From DSUN01 sp035527715 (GTDB lineage Bacteria; Planctomycetota; PUPC01; DSUN01), in assembly GCA_035527715.1 (NCBI GenBank), contig DATKZY010000161.1, positions 1 through 24,411 of the forward strand: a stretch of DNA of 24,411 nucleotides, in the 5' to 3' direction. A program made the position numbers and the translations under genes. Positions 13,377 to 20,270 of the stretch are shown piece by piece; position 1 is the first letter of the stretch, and every line of letters starts with the position of its first letter. Under the pieces are notes generated by a model. That model had not been told where the DNA came from. It worked only from the letters and a program-made list of their open reading frames with translations, and searched no databases.

Positions 13377-16300
13377 TCAGCGAGTGCGGCTGGTGGCGGC
13401 CACCGGCCCGGGGCGGGTCGAGCGCTCGAGGTAGTCGGGCCAGAGCGGGCAGTTCATGTCGATCCAGCACTTCACGCGGTGCATCTCGTCGCGGGAGAGC
13501 TTCACGTCGTTGTGGCCGTTGGCCAGCACGGCCCAGAGCTTGCTCTTGAGGGTGCCAAAGGTGAGCGGCTCGCGCTTCGCGTTGCCGCCGGAGTTGTAGC
13601 CGCAGTCGAGCACGTGCACCAGGCCCTGCCGAATGAGTGTGCGGTACGAGGCGGGAATGCGGTCGGCGTCGAGGGTGCCCGTGAGGTCAAACCCCTTCTT
13701 GTGCTTCGCGTCGTGGCATTTCACGCACCTGGCGTCCCAGACGGGTTGCACGACCTTCGCGTAGTCGAGCGGCCCGGTGCCCCAGGAAGGCGTCTCGGGC
13801 ACTCGCGGCGGGTGCTGGAAGGCGAGGGGCACGCGGGCGACAGGCGCCTCGCCGCGGCTCTCGTGGCAGCCGATGCAGCTCCGATTCTCGCCCGGCTGGA
13901 ACTGCACGACGCTGCGCATCCGCTGAAGCTCGTTGAGGTCGGCGTCGAGGGCCTGGAAGTAGAGCGTCTTGCCCGACGGGACGAGGAACTGGGCCGAGCC
14001 GTCGGCCTCGACGGGCACAAGGCCGTGCGACGCCTTGGCCACGTAGCTCGGCCAGCCGAACGGGCCGCTCACCTTGTCCACGGGCGAGGCGTACCATTTC
14101 ATGAAGTCGGGGTGATCGCGGCGATAGCCGCCGTTGCCCAGCGGCTCGAGGGGCGAGCGCACCTCTTCCATGATGCGGATGAACTTCACGGCGCCGCGGG
14201 CCACGGCGGGCTCCAGGCCGCGGTAGACGTCCATCATCACGACGCGGGCCTTGCCCTCGAGCTTCTCCGCTTCCGCTTCCGCTTCGGGCGCGAGCACGGG
14301 TGGCGGCGGAACCGGGCGGAACGGCGAGGGCGCCATCGAGCCGATGGCCAGGTCCTGGTGCAGCACCTCGCGGTTGCCGAAGCGGTCAATCACGTAGAGG
14401 CCGGCCACCCGCTGCGGCGCGTGCGAGACCAGGAAGTAGTCGCGGGCGATGGGGCACGGGTCGCGGAAGTATTCCTCGTCGGGCCACATGCCCGGCCAGG
14501 GCACCTCGGGCGTGAGGCTGGTGATGGCCTCGCGAGTGAAGCGGCCCTTGGTGAGATCGAGCAGCGCGATGGGGCCGTTGAGGTCGCCGAAGTGCGAGAT
14601 CAGCGTGGCGGCGATCTCGTGGGAGCCCGGCACCTCGCGGCCGCCGGCGTAGCCGTTGGGCTGGATGATCGTGTTGCCGAAGACGAGCTCGACGTGCGAG
14701 CCGTCGGGGCGAATGGCCCAGAGCGTGTGGCTGAAGTCGGCGCCCTTGTCAATGTACTCCGAGCGGGTCCAGATGATCCGCCCGTCGCTCATCACGCTCG
14801 GCGCCCACTCGCTCAGGTTGGAGTAGGAGAGCGGGCGGATGTTCGCGCCGTCGGCGTCCATGCGGAAGAGCACCGACACCTCGGGCCGCCAGCACAGGTA
14901 GCGGGCCTTGCAGCGCGACGACACGAAGGCCATGCCGCCGTCGGGCAGGGGGCAGGGATAGTAGTCGTGCCAGATGCCGTCGGTGAGCTGCTTCAGGCTG
15001 GAGCCATCGGCGTTGACGCTGTAGAGGTGGAACTGGCCTTCACGCGAGGGGCGGTAGCCGAAGTAGACCTTCGTTGCGTCGAAGCTGGCCACGGGGTCGC
15101 GCGCGATGCCGCCGCCCGCGTCGAACAGTTCCACCGCCGTCGCCTCGTCGGGCGCGAGGCCGCCGTCGCGGCGCGGAATCTCGAGGCGATAGACCCCGCC
15201 GCCGCCGCGATAGCGCGAGTCGAGCAGCACGCTGTAGTTGTGCGACGGCTCGTAGGCCTGGCGCTTGACGAAGAGCACCTTCTCGAGCGGCGCGAGGGCC
15301 GGCTCGCGGAAGAACAGGCGCCGCTTCGCCACGCGGGCCTCGTAGAGGGCCTGGCGTTCGGCCGCCAGGTCGGGCCGCTCGGCGGCGAGCAGCCGCTCGT
15401 GCCGACGGCGAAGCGCATCCAGCTCCTCTCGCGGGCCGCGTATCCTCTGGACCATGTCTTCCATCAAGGCCAACGCGCGCCCCAGCGGGTCGTAGCGGAA
15501 CAGGTGAAGCGCGTAGCGCCCGCCCCCGTCCTCGGCCAGCGTGAGGTCGAACTCGGGGCCGATGGGCCCGCGTTCGGCGGGGATGGTGAGGAGCCTCGAT
15601 TCGCCGGGCTTCAGCGCCACGGCGTCCTCGCACGCATTCGTCGTGAGCTTCACGGCCTCGCCGCCCGCGGGCACGGAGAGGCGCACGCGGAACGCGCCGT
15701 TCACGCACGGCGGCACCTCGGCCACGGCCAGCGACGAGAGGGCGAAACTCACGGGCCGCCCCGCGGCGGGCGTGTGCTTGCCGCCCATGCCCAGGCCCAC
15801 CCGCAGCCCCTGCGTCTTCAGATTCGGGAAGAGCGACAGCGGCAGCCGAAGCTCAAAGCAGGTGAGTTCCTTGTCAGACGCGCTCTCGAGCGGCGTGCTC
15901 TGACTCGGCGCGAGGCTGTTGAGCACCAGCCCCTTCTCCGTCCAGGCCACCACGCCGCAGCCGCCGCCGTCGCCCGTCGAGACCACGGCGATGTGGCTGC
16001 TGAGCAACCGGTCCACGCGGATGGCGAGGAACAGCTCTTCGCCCTTCCGCCCCGCCATGACCTCGTGGCAGACGAGGGGGCTGTGGTCCCAATCATAGGG
16101 ATAGGCGACGCGGGCGACGCCGCGCGAGGCGCCGGCCCAGGCGGGGTCGTCGAGCGAGCCGTCGAGCTTCGGCGCGGCGGCGAGCGGCGGCAGGGGCAAC
16201 ACGTCGTCGGCGACATGGTGCGGGTACTCCTTGACGCGCCCGTTGTAGGGCACGAGCCGCGGGCTGAGGTCGGCGCGGCCATACGCCTTCAGCCAGGCGT

Positions 16301-16970
16301 GCTCCTCGCCGAGGAAGGCGTATTGCAGGCAGGGCGTCTCTGCCCCGCGTCCCCGAACGATCGCGGGCGGGGGCGGCGGCGGCGGCACCCTGGCGGCGAA
16401 CCCGCCGCGACGCGGCCGCGCCGCCACGGCCGCTGCCTTGCTCGCGACCTTGGCCACGGTCGCCCACTGCTTGCCGTCGAGCGACAGACGCACCTCGAAG
16501 GCCACGGGCACGCGGTCGGCGTAGCGCCCGGCCCGGTCGCGCGAGAAGACGACCTTCGCCACCTGCGCCGGCTTCGGCAACTCGATCTGCGCCCACTCCT
16601 CGCCCGTCGAGGCGGCGATCCAACTGTGATCGTTGCCGTACTCGCCGTCGTTGAGGTGGGGAATCGCGTGGATCGCGTAGCCGGCGAGGCACGACGATGC
16701 GGACGCCTTTGCCCCATCCTTGGCCAGGGCAAGGTTGAGCTTGCCGTCGGGGCCGTAGACCTCCAGCTCGTCAATGCACGGCTGGGCGCCCGAGCTGGCG
16801 AAGATGACGAAGCGGACGAGTCTCGCCTCCTGGGCGGGGAAGATCACGGCGTTCGGCTGGTCGGCGCGAATCGGCTGTTCCGCGGCCACGGCCATCACGC
16901 CGAGACACCATGCCGCCGACAACGCCGGCACACACCAGCGAACCCCGTCATGCCGAGCGGGTCGAGGCAT
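13377..16970 (-). CDS. HzsA-related secreted cytochrome with two haem c motifs
   Basis: The 1197-residue product resembles the HzsA-related family (hydrazine synthase alpha subunit-like), found well beyond anammox bacteria. A signal peptide spans about residues 1-30 (CVPALSAAWCLGVMAVAA). Residues 35-180 look like a discoidin domain. A proline run is at 196-202. Residues 260-420 look CBM9/DOMON-like (PKLDGSLDDPAW). Residues 560-880 contain TolB/PD40-like propeller repeats (HLYSVNADGSSLKQLT; FRMDADGANIRPLS). The C-terminal part has CIGCH (1032-1036) and CVKCH (1082-1086). Real hydrazine synthesis is not implied: the other two HZS subunits are absent nearby, so an electron-transfer or glycan-associated role is as likely. 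The start at 16970 follows GGAG, and the promoter's -10 box covers the upstream ATG. Confidence 0.82.
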   Translation of the reverse strand: MPRPARHDGVRWCVPALSAAWCLGVMAVAAEQPIRADQPNAVIFPAQEARLVRFVIFASSGAQPCIDELEVYGPDGKLNLALAKDGAKASASSCLAGYAIHAIPHLNDGEYGNDHSWIAASTGEEWAQIELPKPAQVAKVVFSRDRAGRYADRVPVAFEVRLSLDGKQWATVAKVASKAAAVAARPRRGGFAARVPPPPPPPAIVRGRGAETPCLQYAFLGEEHAWLKAYGRADLSPRLVPYNGRVKEYPHHVADDVLPLPPLAAAPKLDGSLDDPAWAGASRGVARVAYPYDWDHSPLVCHEVMAGRKGEELFLAIRVDRLLSSHIAVVSTGDGGGCGVVAWTEKGLVLNSLAPSQSTPLESASDKELTCFELRLPLSLFPNLKTQGLRVGLGMGGKHTPAAGRPVSFALSSLAVAEVPPCVNGAFRVRLSVPAGGEAVKLTTNACEDAVALKPGESRLLTIPAERGPIGPEFDLTLAEDGGGRYALHLFRYDPLGRALALMEDMVQRIRGPREELDALRRRHERLLAAERPDLAAERQALYEARVAKRRLFFREPALAPLEKVLFVKRQAYEPSHNYSVLLDSRYRGGGGVYRLEIPRRDGGLAPDEATAVELFDAGGGIARDPVASFDATKVYFGYRPSREGQFHLYSVNADGSSLKQLTDGIWHDYYPCPLPDGGMAFVSSRCKARYLCWRPEVSVLFRMDADGANIRPLSYSNLSEWAPSVMSDGRIIWTRSEYIDKGADFSHTLWAIRPDGSHVELVFGNTIIQPNGYAGGREVPGSHEIAATLISHFGDLNGPIALLDLTKGRFTREAITSLTPEVPWPGMWPDEEYFRDPCPIARDYFLVSHAPQRVAGLYVIDRFGNREVLHQDLAIGSMAPSPFRPVPPPPVLAPEAEAEAEKLEGKARVVMMDVYRGLEPAVARGAVKFIRIMEEVRSPLEPLGNGGYRRDHPDFMKWYASPVDKVSGPFGWPSYVAKASHGLVPVEADGSAQFLVPSGKTLYFQALDADLNELQRMRSVVQFQPGENRSCIGCHESRGEAPVARVPLAFQHPPRVPETPSWGTGPLDYAKVVQPVWDARCVKCHDAKHKKGFDLTGTLDADRIPASYRTLIRQGLVHVLDCGYNSGGNAKREPLTFGTLKSKLWAVLANGHNDVKLSRDEMHRVKCWIDMNCPLWPDYLERSTRPGPVAATSRTR

Positions 16971-17007
16971 CTCTCGTCTCCAGGCTCCTCCCCCGTTGCG
17001 CGCCAAC

Positions 17008-17036
17008 ATCCTATGCCATTCCCCCAGCGACTTCAA
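17008..17036 (-). promoter_or_regulatory. Sigma70-type promoter of the HzsA-related gene
   Basis: On the minus strand TTGAAG (17036-17031) and TAGGAT (17013-17008) are 17 bases apart. Transcription would begin near 17001, about 30 bases before the ATG at 16970. The in-frame ATG at 17009 lies within the -10 box and so cannot be the start from this promoter. Confidence 0.5.
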
Positions 17037-17038
17037 GC

Positions 17039-17067
17039 TTGATCTTGCGGCGGCGGAATGGTTCAAT
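17039..17067 (+). promoter_or_regulatory. Weak sigma70-like promoter of the beta-helix gene
   Basis: TTGATC (17039-17044) and TTCAAT (17062-17067) are 17 bases apart; each matches four of six consensus positions. It would start transcription near 17075, about 28 bases before the ATG at 17103. It lies back to back with the promoter for the HzsA-related gene. Confidence 0.3.
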
Positions 17068-17102
17068 CGGTGTGTTCCGACCTACCGAAGCTGGAGTGGC
17101 CT

Positions 17103-19412
17103 ATGAAGCTTCTGGCCGCGCTTGTCGCATTGGGGCTCGTGACGGCCCCGCTCCTGGCTACCGAGTACTACGTCGCCCCCACCGGCGACGACAAGAATCC
17201 CGGCACGGCGGCCAAGCCGTTCCTCACCATCCAGCGCGCCGCCAGCGTCATGAAGCTCGACGACACCTGCCACATCCGCCAGGGCGTCTACCGCGAAACC
17301 GTCCAGCCCTGGAAGTCCGGCCAGGAGCGCCGCCCCATCCGCTTCCTCGCCCACAGGGGCGAGCGAGTCGGCGTGTCCGGCGCCGACCCCGTGACCGGCT
17401 GGCGGCGTCACAAGGGCAATATCTGGAAGGCCGACATGCCCTGGAGCGTCGGCCGCAACAACCAGGTCTTCTTCGACGGCACGATGATGGACGAGGCCCG
17501 CTGGCCCAACAACACCGACGGCAAGCTCCTGACGCCCAACGGCGCGCGGATCAGCACGGGCGGCGACTGGGGGCTCACCTGCCGCCTGCTGCCCGACGGC
17601 CTGCCCGACGACGCCTGGAAGGGCGGCGTCGCGTGGGTGCTCGCCGGCGCCCGCTGGACCAGCTTCACCTCCGTCGTCGCCGGCTACCGCAGCGCCGAGA
17701 AGAAAGTCCTCTTCTCCATCCCCGACCCCGCCTGGGTGCGCGAGCACATGAACCCCCGCCGCGGCGGCGAGTTCACCCTCGTCGGCTGCCTGGCCGGCCT
17801 CGACGCCCCGGGCGAATGGTGGTACGACCGCGAGGGCACCACCCTCTACCTCATCCCGCCCGTGGACGACGATCCGAACAAGCACGAGGTCCTGGCCCGC
17901 CGGCGCACGGCGGCCTTCGACCTCAAAGGCCGCTCCTACATCGAGATCGCCGGCATCGACGTCCACGCCGGCGGCGTGGACATGGACGGCGCGGACCACT
18001 GCCTCATCGAGCGGATGCGAGCCACCTACGTCGCCCACACCCGCGGCGGCAACACCGGCGCATCCCTCAACGAGAAGTGCGCCCTCTACATCGCGGGCGA
18101 CCACAACACCGTGCGCAACTGCGAGGTCGCCTTCAGCGCGGGCGACGGCATCCGCGTCGGCGGAAACCACAACCGCGTCGTCAACTGCTGGATTCACGAC
18201 ACCGGCTATCTCGGCTCCTACGGCGCCCCCATCGCCATCAGCGGCTACGGCCACCTCGTGAGCCACTGCACCATCCACGACACCGGCCGCGACGGCATTC
18301 TCCTCAGCGGACAGGCCCACATCGTCCAGTTCTGCGACGTCTACAACACCGGCCTCATCGCCAACGACACCGGGCTCCTCTACACCTGCGGCAACGACGG
18401 CGGCGGCACCGAGATCCACCACAACTGGTTCCACGACAACAAGGCCGCCGGGCTCGGACTCGGCATCTACCTCGACAACTTCACCTCCAACTACCTCGTC
18501 CACCACAACGTCGTCTGGGCCTGCGACGACCCCATCCGCCTCAACAAGCCCTCCACCTACAACCTCATCGCCAACAACACCCTCCTCGGCCCCATCGCCA
18601 ACTGGGGCCGCTGGCCCGACGACCGCATGTTCGCCGTCCGCATCCACAACAACCTCCTCACCAAGGGCATCCAGAGGCACCCCGACCTCGTCGCCTCCCA
18701 CAACATCACCACCACCTCGCTCGACGGGCCGGCCATCCGCTCCGGCAAGGACCGGCCGGGCATTGATGCGGGCATCGTCCTCCCCGGCATCGCCGACCAG
18801 TTCCTCGGCAAGGCCCCCGACTGCGGGGCCTACGAGAAGGGCGACGAGCCGCCGTGGAACGCCGGCCACGACTTCGCCAACCCGCCCAAGGCCGCCTACA
18901 AGCCGTCGCAGACCCCGCTGCGCAACCACGTCCGCAACGGCTCCTTCGAGCTGTTCCGCGTCACCACGCTCCCCGTCGGCGACGAGCTCAGCCCCTGGAA
19001 GAAGACCGGCGCGAAGGCCGCCAGACCCCTGCTGGGCCGCGGCGGCATCCAGACCCATCCCGACGAGCGCGACTCCTTCATCGGCCACAGCGCCTGCCTC
19101 AGCGGCCCGGCCGACGACGGCCTCGAGCAGGAGATCCCCGACCTCCAGCCGAACACGAAGTACCTCCTCGCCGGCTGGCTCAAGGTCAAGGACGCCGCCG
19201 CCATCCGCCTCGGCGTCAAAGGCCACGGCGGCAAGGAACTCTCCAAGCCCGCATCGAAGGACAAGTGGCAGCTCGTCACCGTCGAGTTCACCACAGGGCC
19301 GGGCAACACGTCGGCGACCGTCTGCCTCCTCAAGCCCGGCCCCGGCACCGCCTACGCCGACGACGTGGGCCTCATCCCGGCCCTCAAGGCCGAACCCCCT
19401 GCGGGTAAGTAG
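17103..19412 (+). CDS. Secreted right-handed beta-helix protein with C-terminal carbohydrate-binding-like domain
   Basis: The 769-residue protein has a clear signal peptide (KLLAALVALGLVTAPLLA) and then the typical start of pectin-lyase-fold surface proteins (YYVAPTGDDKNPGTAAKPFLTIQRA). Residues 270-540 show parallel beta-helix coils (NTVRNCEVAFSAGDGIRVGG; HLVSHCTIHDTGRDGILLSG; YLVHHNVVWACDD). Residues 612-760 (RNGSFE..., LEQEIPDLQPNTKYLLAGWLKV, YADDVGLIP) look like a CBM4/9-type sandwich. It could be a polysaccharide lyase or glycosidase, but no catalytic set can be assigned. ATG at 17103 was chosen for its GGAG site and signal peptide over an in-frame start at 17058. It is divergent from the HzsA-related gene. 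Confidence 0.87.
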   Translation: MKLLAALVALGLVTAPLLATEYYVAPTGDDKNPGTAAKPFLTIQRAASVMKLDDTCHIRQGVYRETVQPWKSGQERRPIRFLAHRGERVGVSGADPVTGWRRHKGNIWKADMPWSVGRNNQVFFDGTMMDEARWPNNTDGKLLTPNGARISTGGDWGLTCRLLPDGLPDDAWKGGVAWVLAGARWTSFTSVVAGYRSAEKKVLFSIPDPAWVREHMNPRRGGEFTLVGCLAGLDAPGEWWYDREGTTLYLIPPVDDDPNKHEVLARRRTAAFDLKGRSYIEIAGIDVHAGGVDMDGADHCLIERMRATYVAHTRGGNTGASLNEKCALYIAGDHNTVRNCEVAFSAGDGIRVGGNHNRVVNCWIHDTGYLGSYGAPIAISGYGHLVSHCTIHDTGRDGILLSGQAHIVQFCDVYNTGLIANDTGLLYTCGNDGGGTEIHHNWFHDNKAAGLGLGIYLDNFTSNYLVHHNVVWACDDPIRLNKPSTYNLIANNTLLGPIANWGRWPDDRMFAVRIHNNLLTKGIQRHPDLVASHNITTTSLDGPAIRSGKDRPGIDAGIVLPGIADQFLGKAPDCGAYEKGDEPPWNAGHDFANPPKAAYKPSQTPLRNHVRNGSFELFRVTTLPVGDELSPWKKTGAKAARPLLGRGGIQTHPDERDSFIGHSACLSGPADDGLEQEIPDLQPNTKYLLAGWLKVKDAAAIRLGVKGHGGKELSKPASKDKWQLVTVEFTTGPGNTSATVCLLKPGPGTAYADDVGLIPALKAEPPAGK

Positions 19413-19443
19413 TGCCTCGCAGGCCCCGCGTCGCCCCAGTTTT

Positions 19444-19468
19444 GCTCATCGTTGCTCAGTGTAGCTCA
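19444..19468 (+). repeat. Three GCTCA words at 10-base period
   Basis: GCTCA occurs at 19444, 19454 and 19464, roughly one helical turn apart on one face of the DNA. The same word is found in two stem arms of the first 123-base repeat unit downstream. Confidence 0.7.
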
Positions 19469-19512
19469 ACATCGCGCACACGGGTTTAGTCGCACGGAGG
19501 TGGGACGCGGCT

Positions 19513-19635
19513 CAAGATGCTCACCTGTTCTTGGCTGAACATCTTGGGGCCTGCCATAACTTCCTGGTGACACACGACTTCTGGCGCAAGATAGTCAAGA
19601 TGCTCACCCGTGCGCAACAGGGGGTGATCATCTTG
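19513..19635. repeat. Hairpin repeat unit A (123 bases)
   Basis: Unit A has two hairpins. In the first, 19513-19525 pairs with 19533-19546. In the second, 19596-19609 pairs with 19622-19635 (14 positions, one mismatch) around the loop GTGCGCAACAGG. It aligns without gaps to unit B at about 93 of 123 bases, counted by eye. The conserved middle block CACGACTTCT and loop core CGCAACAGGG are identical in both units. Confidence 0.8.
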
Positions 19636-19668
19636 CCCCCGCGACTGAATACAGCGGGGCGGCGTCGC

Positions 19669-19791
19669 CATGATGGCCACCTTTCCTGGCCTGGCCATCT
19701 TGGGACCTGGCATAAGCTCTTGGCGATACACGACTTCTGATTCAAGTTGGCCAAGATGGCCACCTCCGCGCAACAGGGGTTGGCCATCTTG
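19669..19791. repeat. Hairpin repeat unit B (123 bases)
   Basis: Unit B starts exactly 156 bases after unit A. Its first hairpin pairs 19669-19679 with 19692-19702 (one mismatch); its second pairs 19752-19762 with 19781-19791 perfectly (CAAGATGGCCA/TGGCCATCTTG). All four stem arms carry GGCCA where unit A carries CTCA, TGAA or TGAT-type bases. Paired positions thus change together. Confidence 0.8.
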
Positions 19792-19802
19792 CCCTCGCCT
19801 CT

Positions 19803-19824
19803 GGCACACGCAAGCCTGTGTGCC
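19803..19824. terminator. Hairpin after the aspartic protease gene (possible terminator)
   Basis: GGCACAC (19803-19809) pairs with GTGTGCC (19818-19824) around an eight-base loop, eight bases beyond the stop of the minus-strand protease gene. No T-run follows on either strand, so intrinsic termination is uncertain. Confidence 0.35.
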
Positions 19825-19831
19825 GAGTGCT

Positions 19832-20206
19832 CTACATCACAATCCCTGACGGGATGTTCGGGCTTTCGGGATTGACCGTGACCTGCCGCTTCGTCGGCTC
19901 GACCACCAGGTCCCCCATCGGGATGGCGCCGAGAAGCACCCGATCCCCCAGCACCAGCGCCCCCACAAAGCAGCTTCGCCCCAGACACGTCACCTTCACC
20001 GGGCCAACATACGGAACCACTTCCTTCTTCCCGTTCGCCACCGTCACCTCTCGACGCTCCGATTCCTTCAGGTCAAGCTGGATTCTCACGTGCTCGGGGA
20101 TGCACAGCGTGATCGCCCCTGTGTCCACCACCGCCTGCACCTGCACCGGCTTCAGCTTCGGCTTCTTGGGATTGGCGAGCGACACAACCGGCTTGATGAT
20201 ACCCAT
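19832..20206 (-). CDS. Retropepsin-like (clan AA) aspartic protease
   Basis: The 124-residue protein resembles small bacterial clan AA aspartic proteases. The catalytic motif DTGA is at residues 28-31 (AVVDTGAITLCIP). After it come REVTVANGKKEVVPYVGPVKVT and the second hallmark VLLGAIPMGDLVV (90-102). Like retroviral proteases, it would act as a dimer, because only one DTG is present. Substrates are unknown. ATG at 20206 follows GGAGGTGAAGC; longer upstream translation is low-complexity and belongs to another frame of the ceramidase-like gene. It lies 64 bases after that gene's stop in the same direction, so shared transcription is possible. There is no signal peptide. Confidence 0.85.
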   Translation of the reverse strand: MGIIKPVVSLANPKKPKLKPVQVQAVVDTGAITLCIPEHVRIQLDLKESERREVTVANGKKEVVPYVGPVKVTCLGRSCFVGALVLGDRVLLGAIPMGDLVVEPTKRQVTVNPESPNIPSGIVM

Positions 20207-20270
20207 CGCTTCACCTCCACCCCCAGTATGCCCCGAAACAGCCGGGTTGCAAGGGCCGTGTGGGACATCC

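Larger units (their letters stand above)
19413..19831. other. Gene-free convergent intergenic region rich in repeats
   Basis: The two flanking genes end towards this region. Inside it are three GCTCA words at exact 10-base spacing (19444-19468), the paired 123-base hairpin repeats (19513-19635 and 19669-19791), and a simple hairpin, GGCACAC/GTGTGCC (19803-19824). Open frames exist on both strands, mainly because the 156-base period is a multiple of three; they show no known family and I do not call them as genes. Confidence 0.65.

Noticed and set aside
13377..16970. Evidence of anammox metabolism
   Set aside because: Only an alpha-subunit-like protein is present. HzsA-related proteins occur in many non-anammox bacteria, and no other anammox gene is in the window.
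13479..17042. Very long plus-strand open frame opposite the HzsA-related gene
   Set aside because: It is the antisense shadow of a GC-rich gene. Its translation is rich in A, R, G, H and V with no motifs, whereas the minus strand encodes a signal peptide, repeats and haem motifs.
16971..17066. Upstream starts for the HzsA-related gene at 17066 and 17009
   Set aside because: Both are at or above the predicted -10 box and would bury the signal peptide; 16970 has a GGAG site.
17082..19226. Long minus-strand open frame opposite the beta-helix gene
   Set aside because: It is a low-complexity V/A/G/D-rich antisense shadow without a start signal or domain, while the plus strand has a signal peptide and beta-helix coils.
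19513..19791. CRISPR array
   Set aside because: There are only two long diverged units with internal hairpins, no short identical repeats with unique spacers, and no cas genes.
19486..19809. Minus-strand open frame of about 107 residues over the hairpin repeats
   Set aside because: It looks protein-like only because the 156-base repeat keeps frame. Stem pairing and matched changes explain the sequence better, although a repetitive peptide cannot be ruled out completely.
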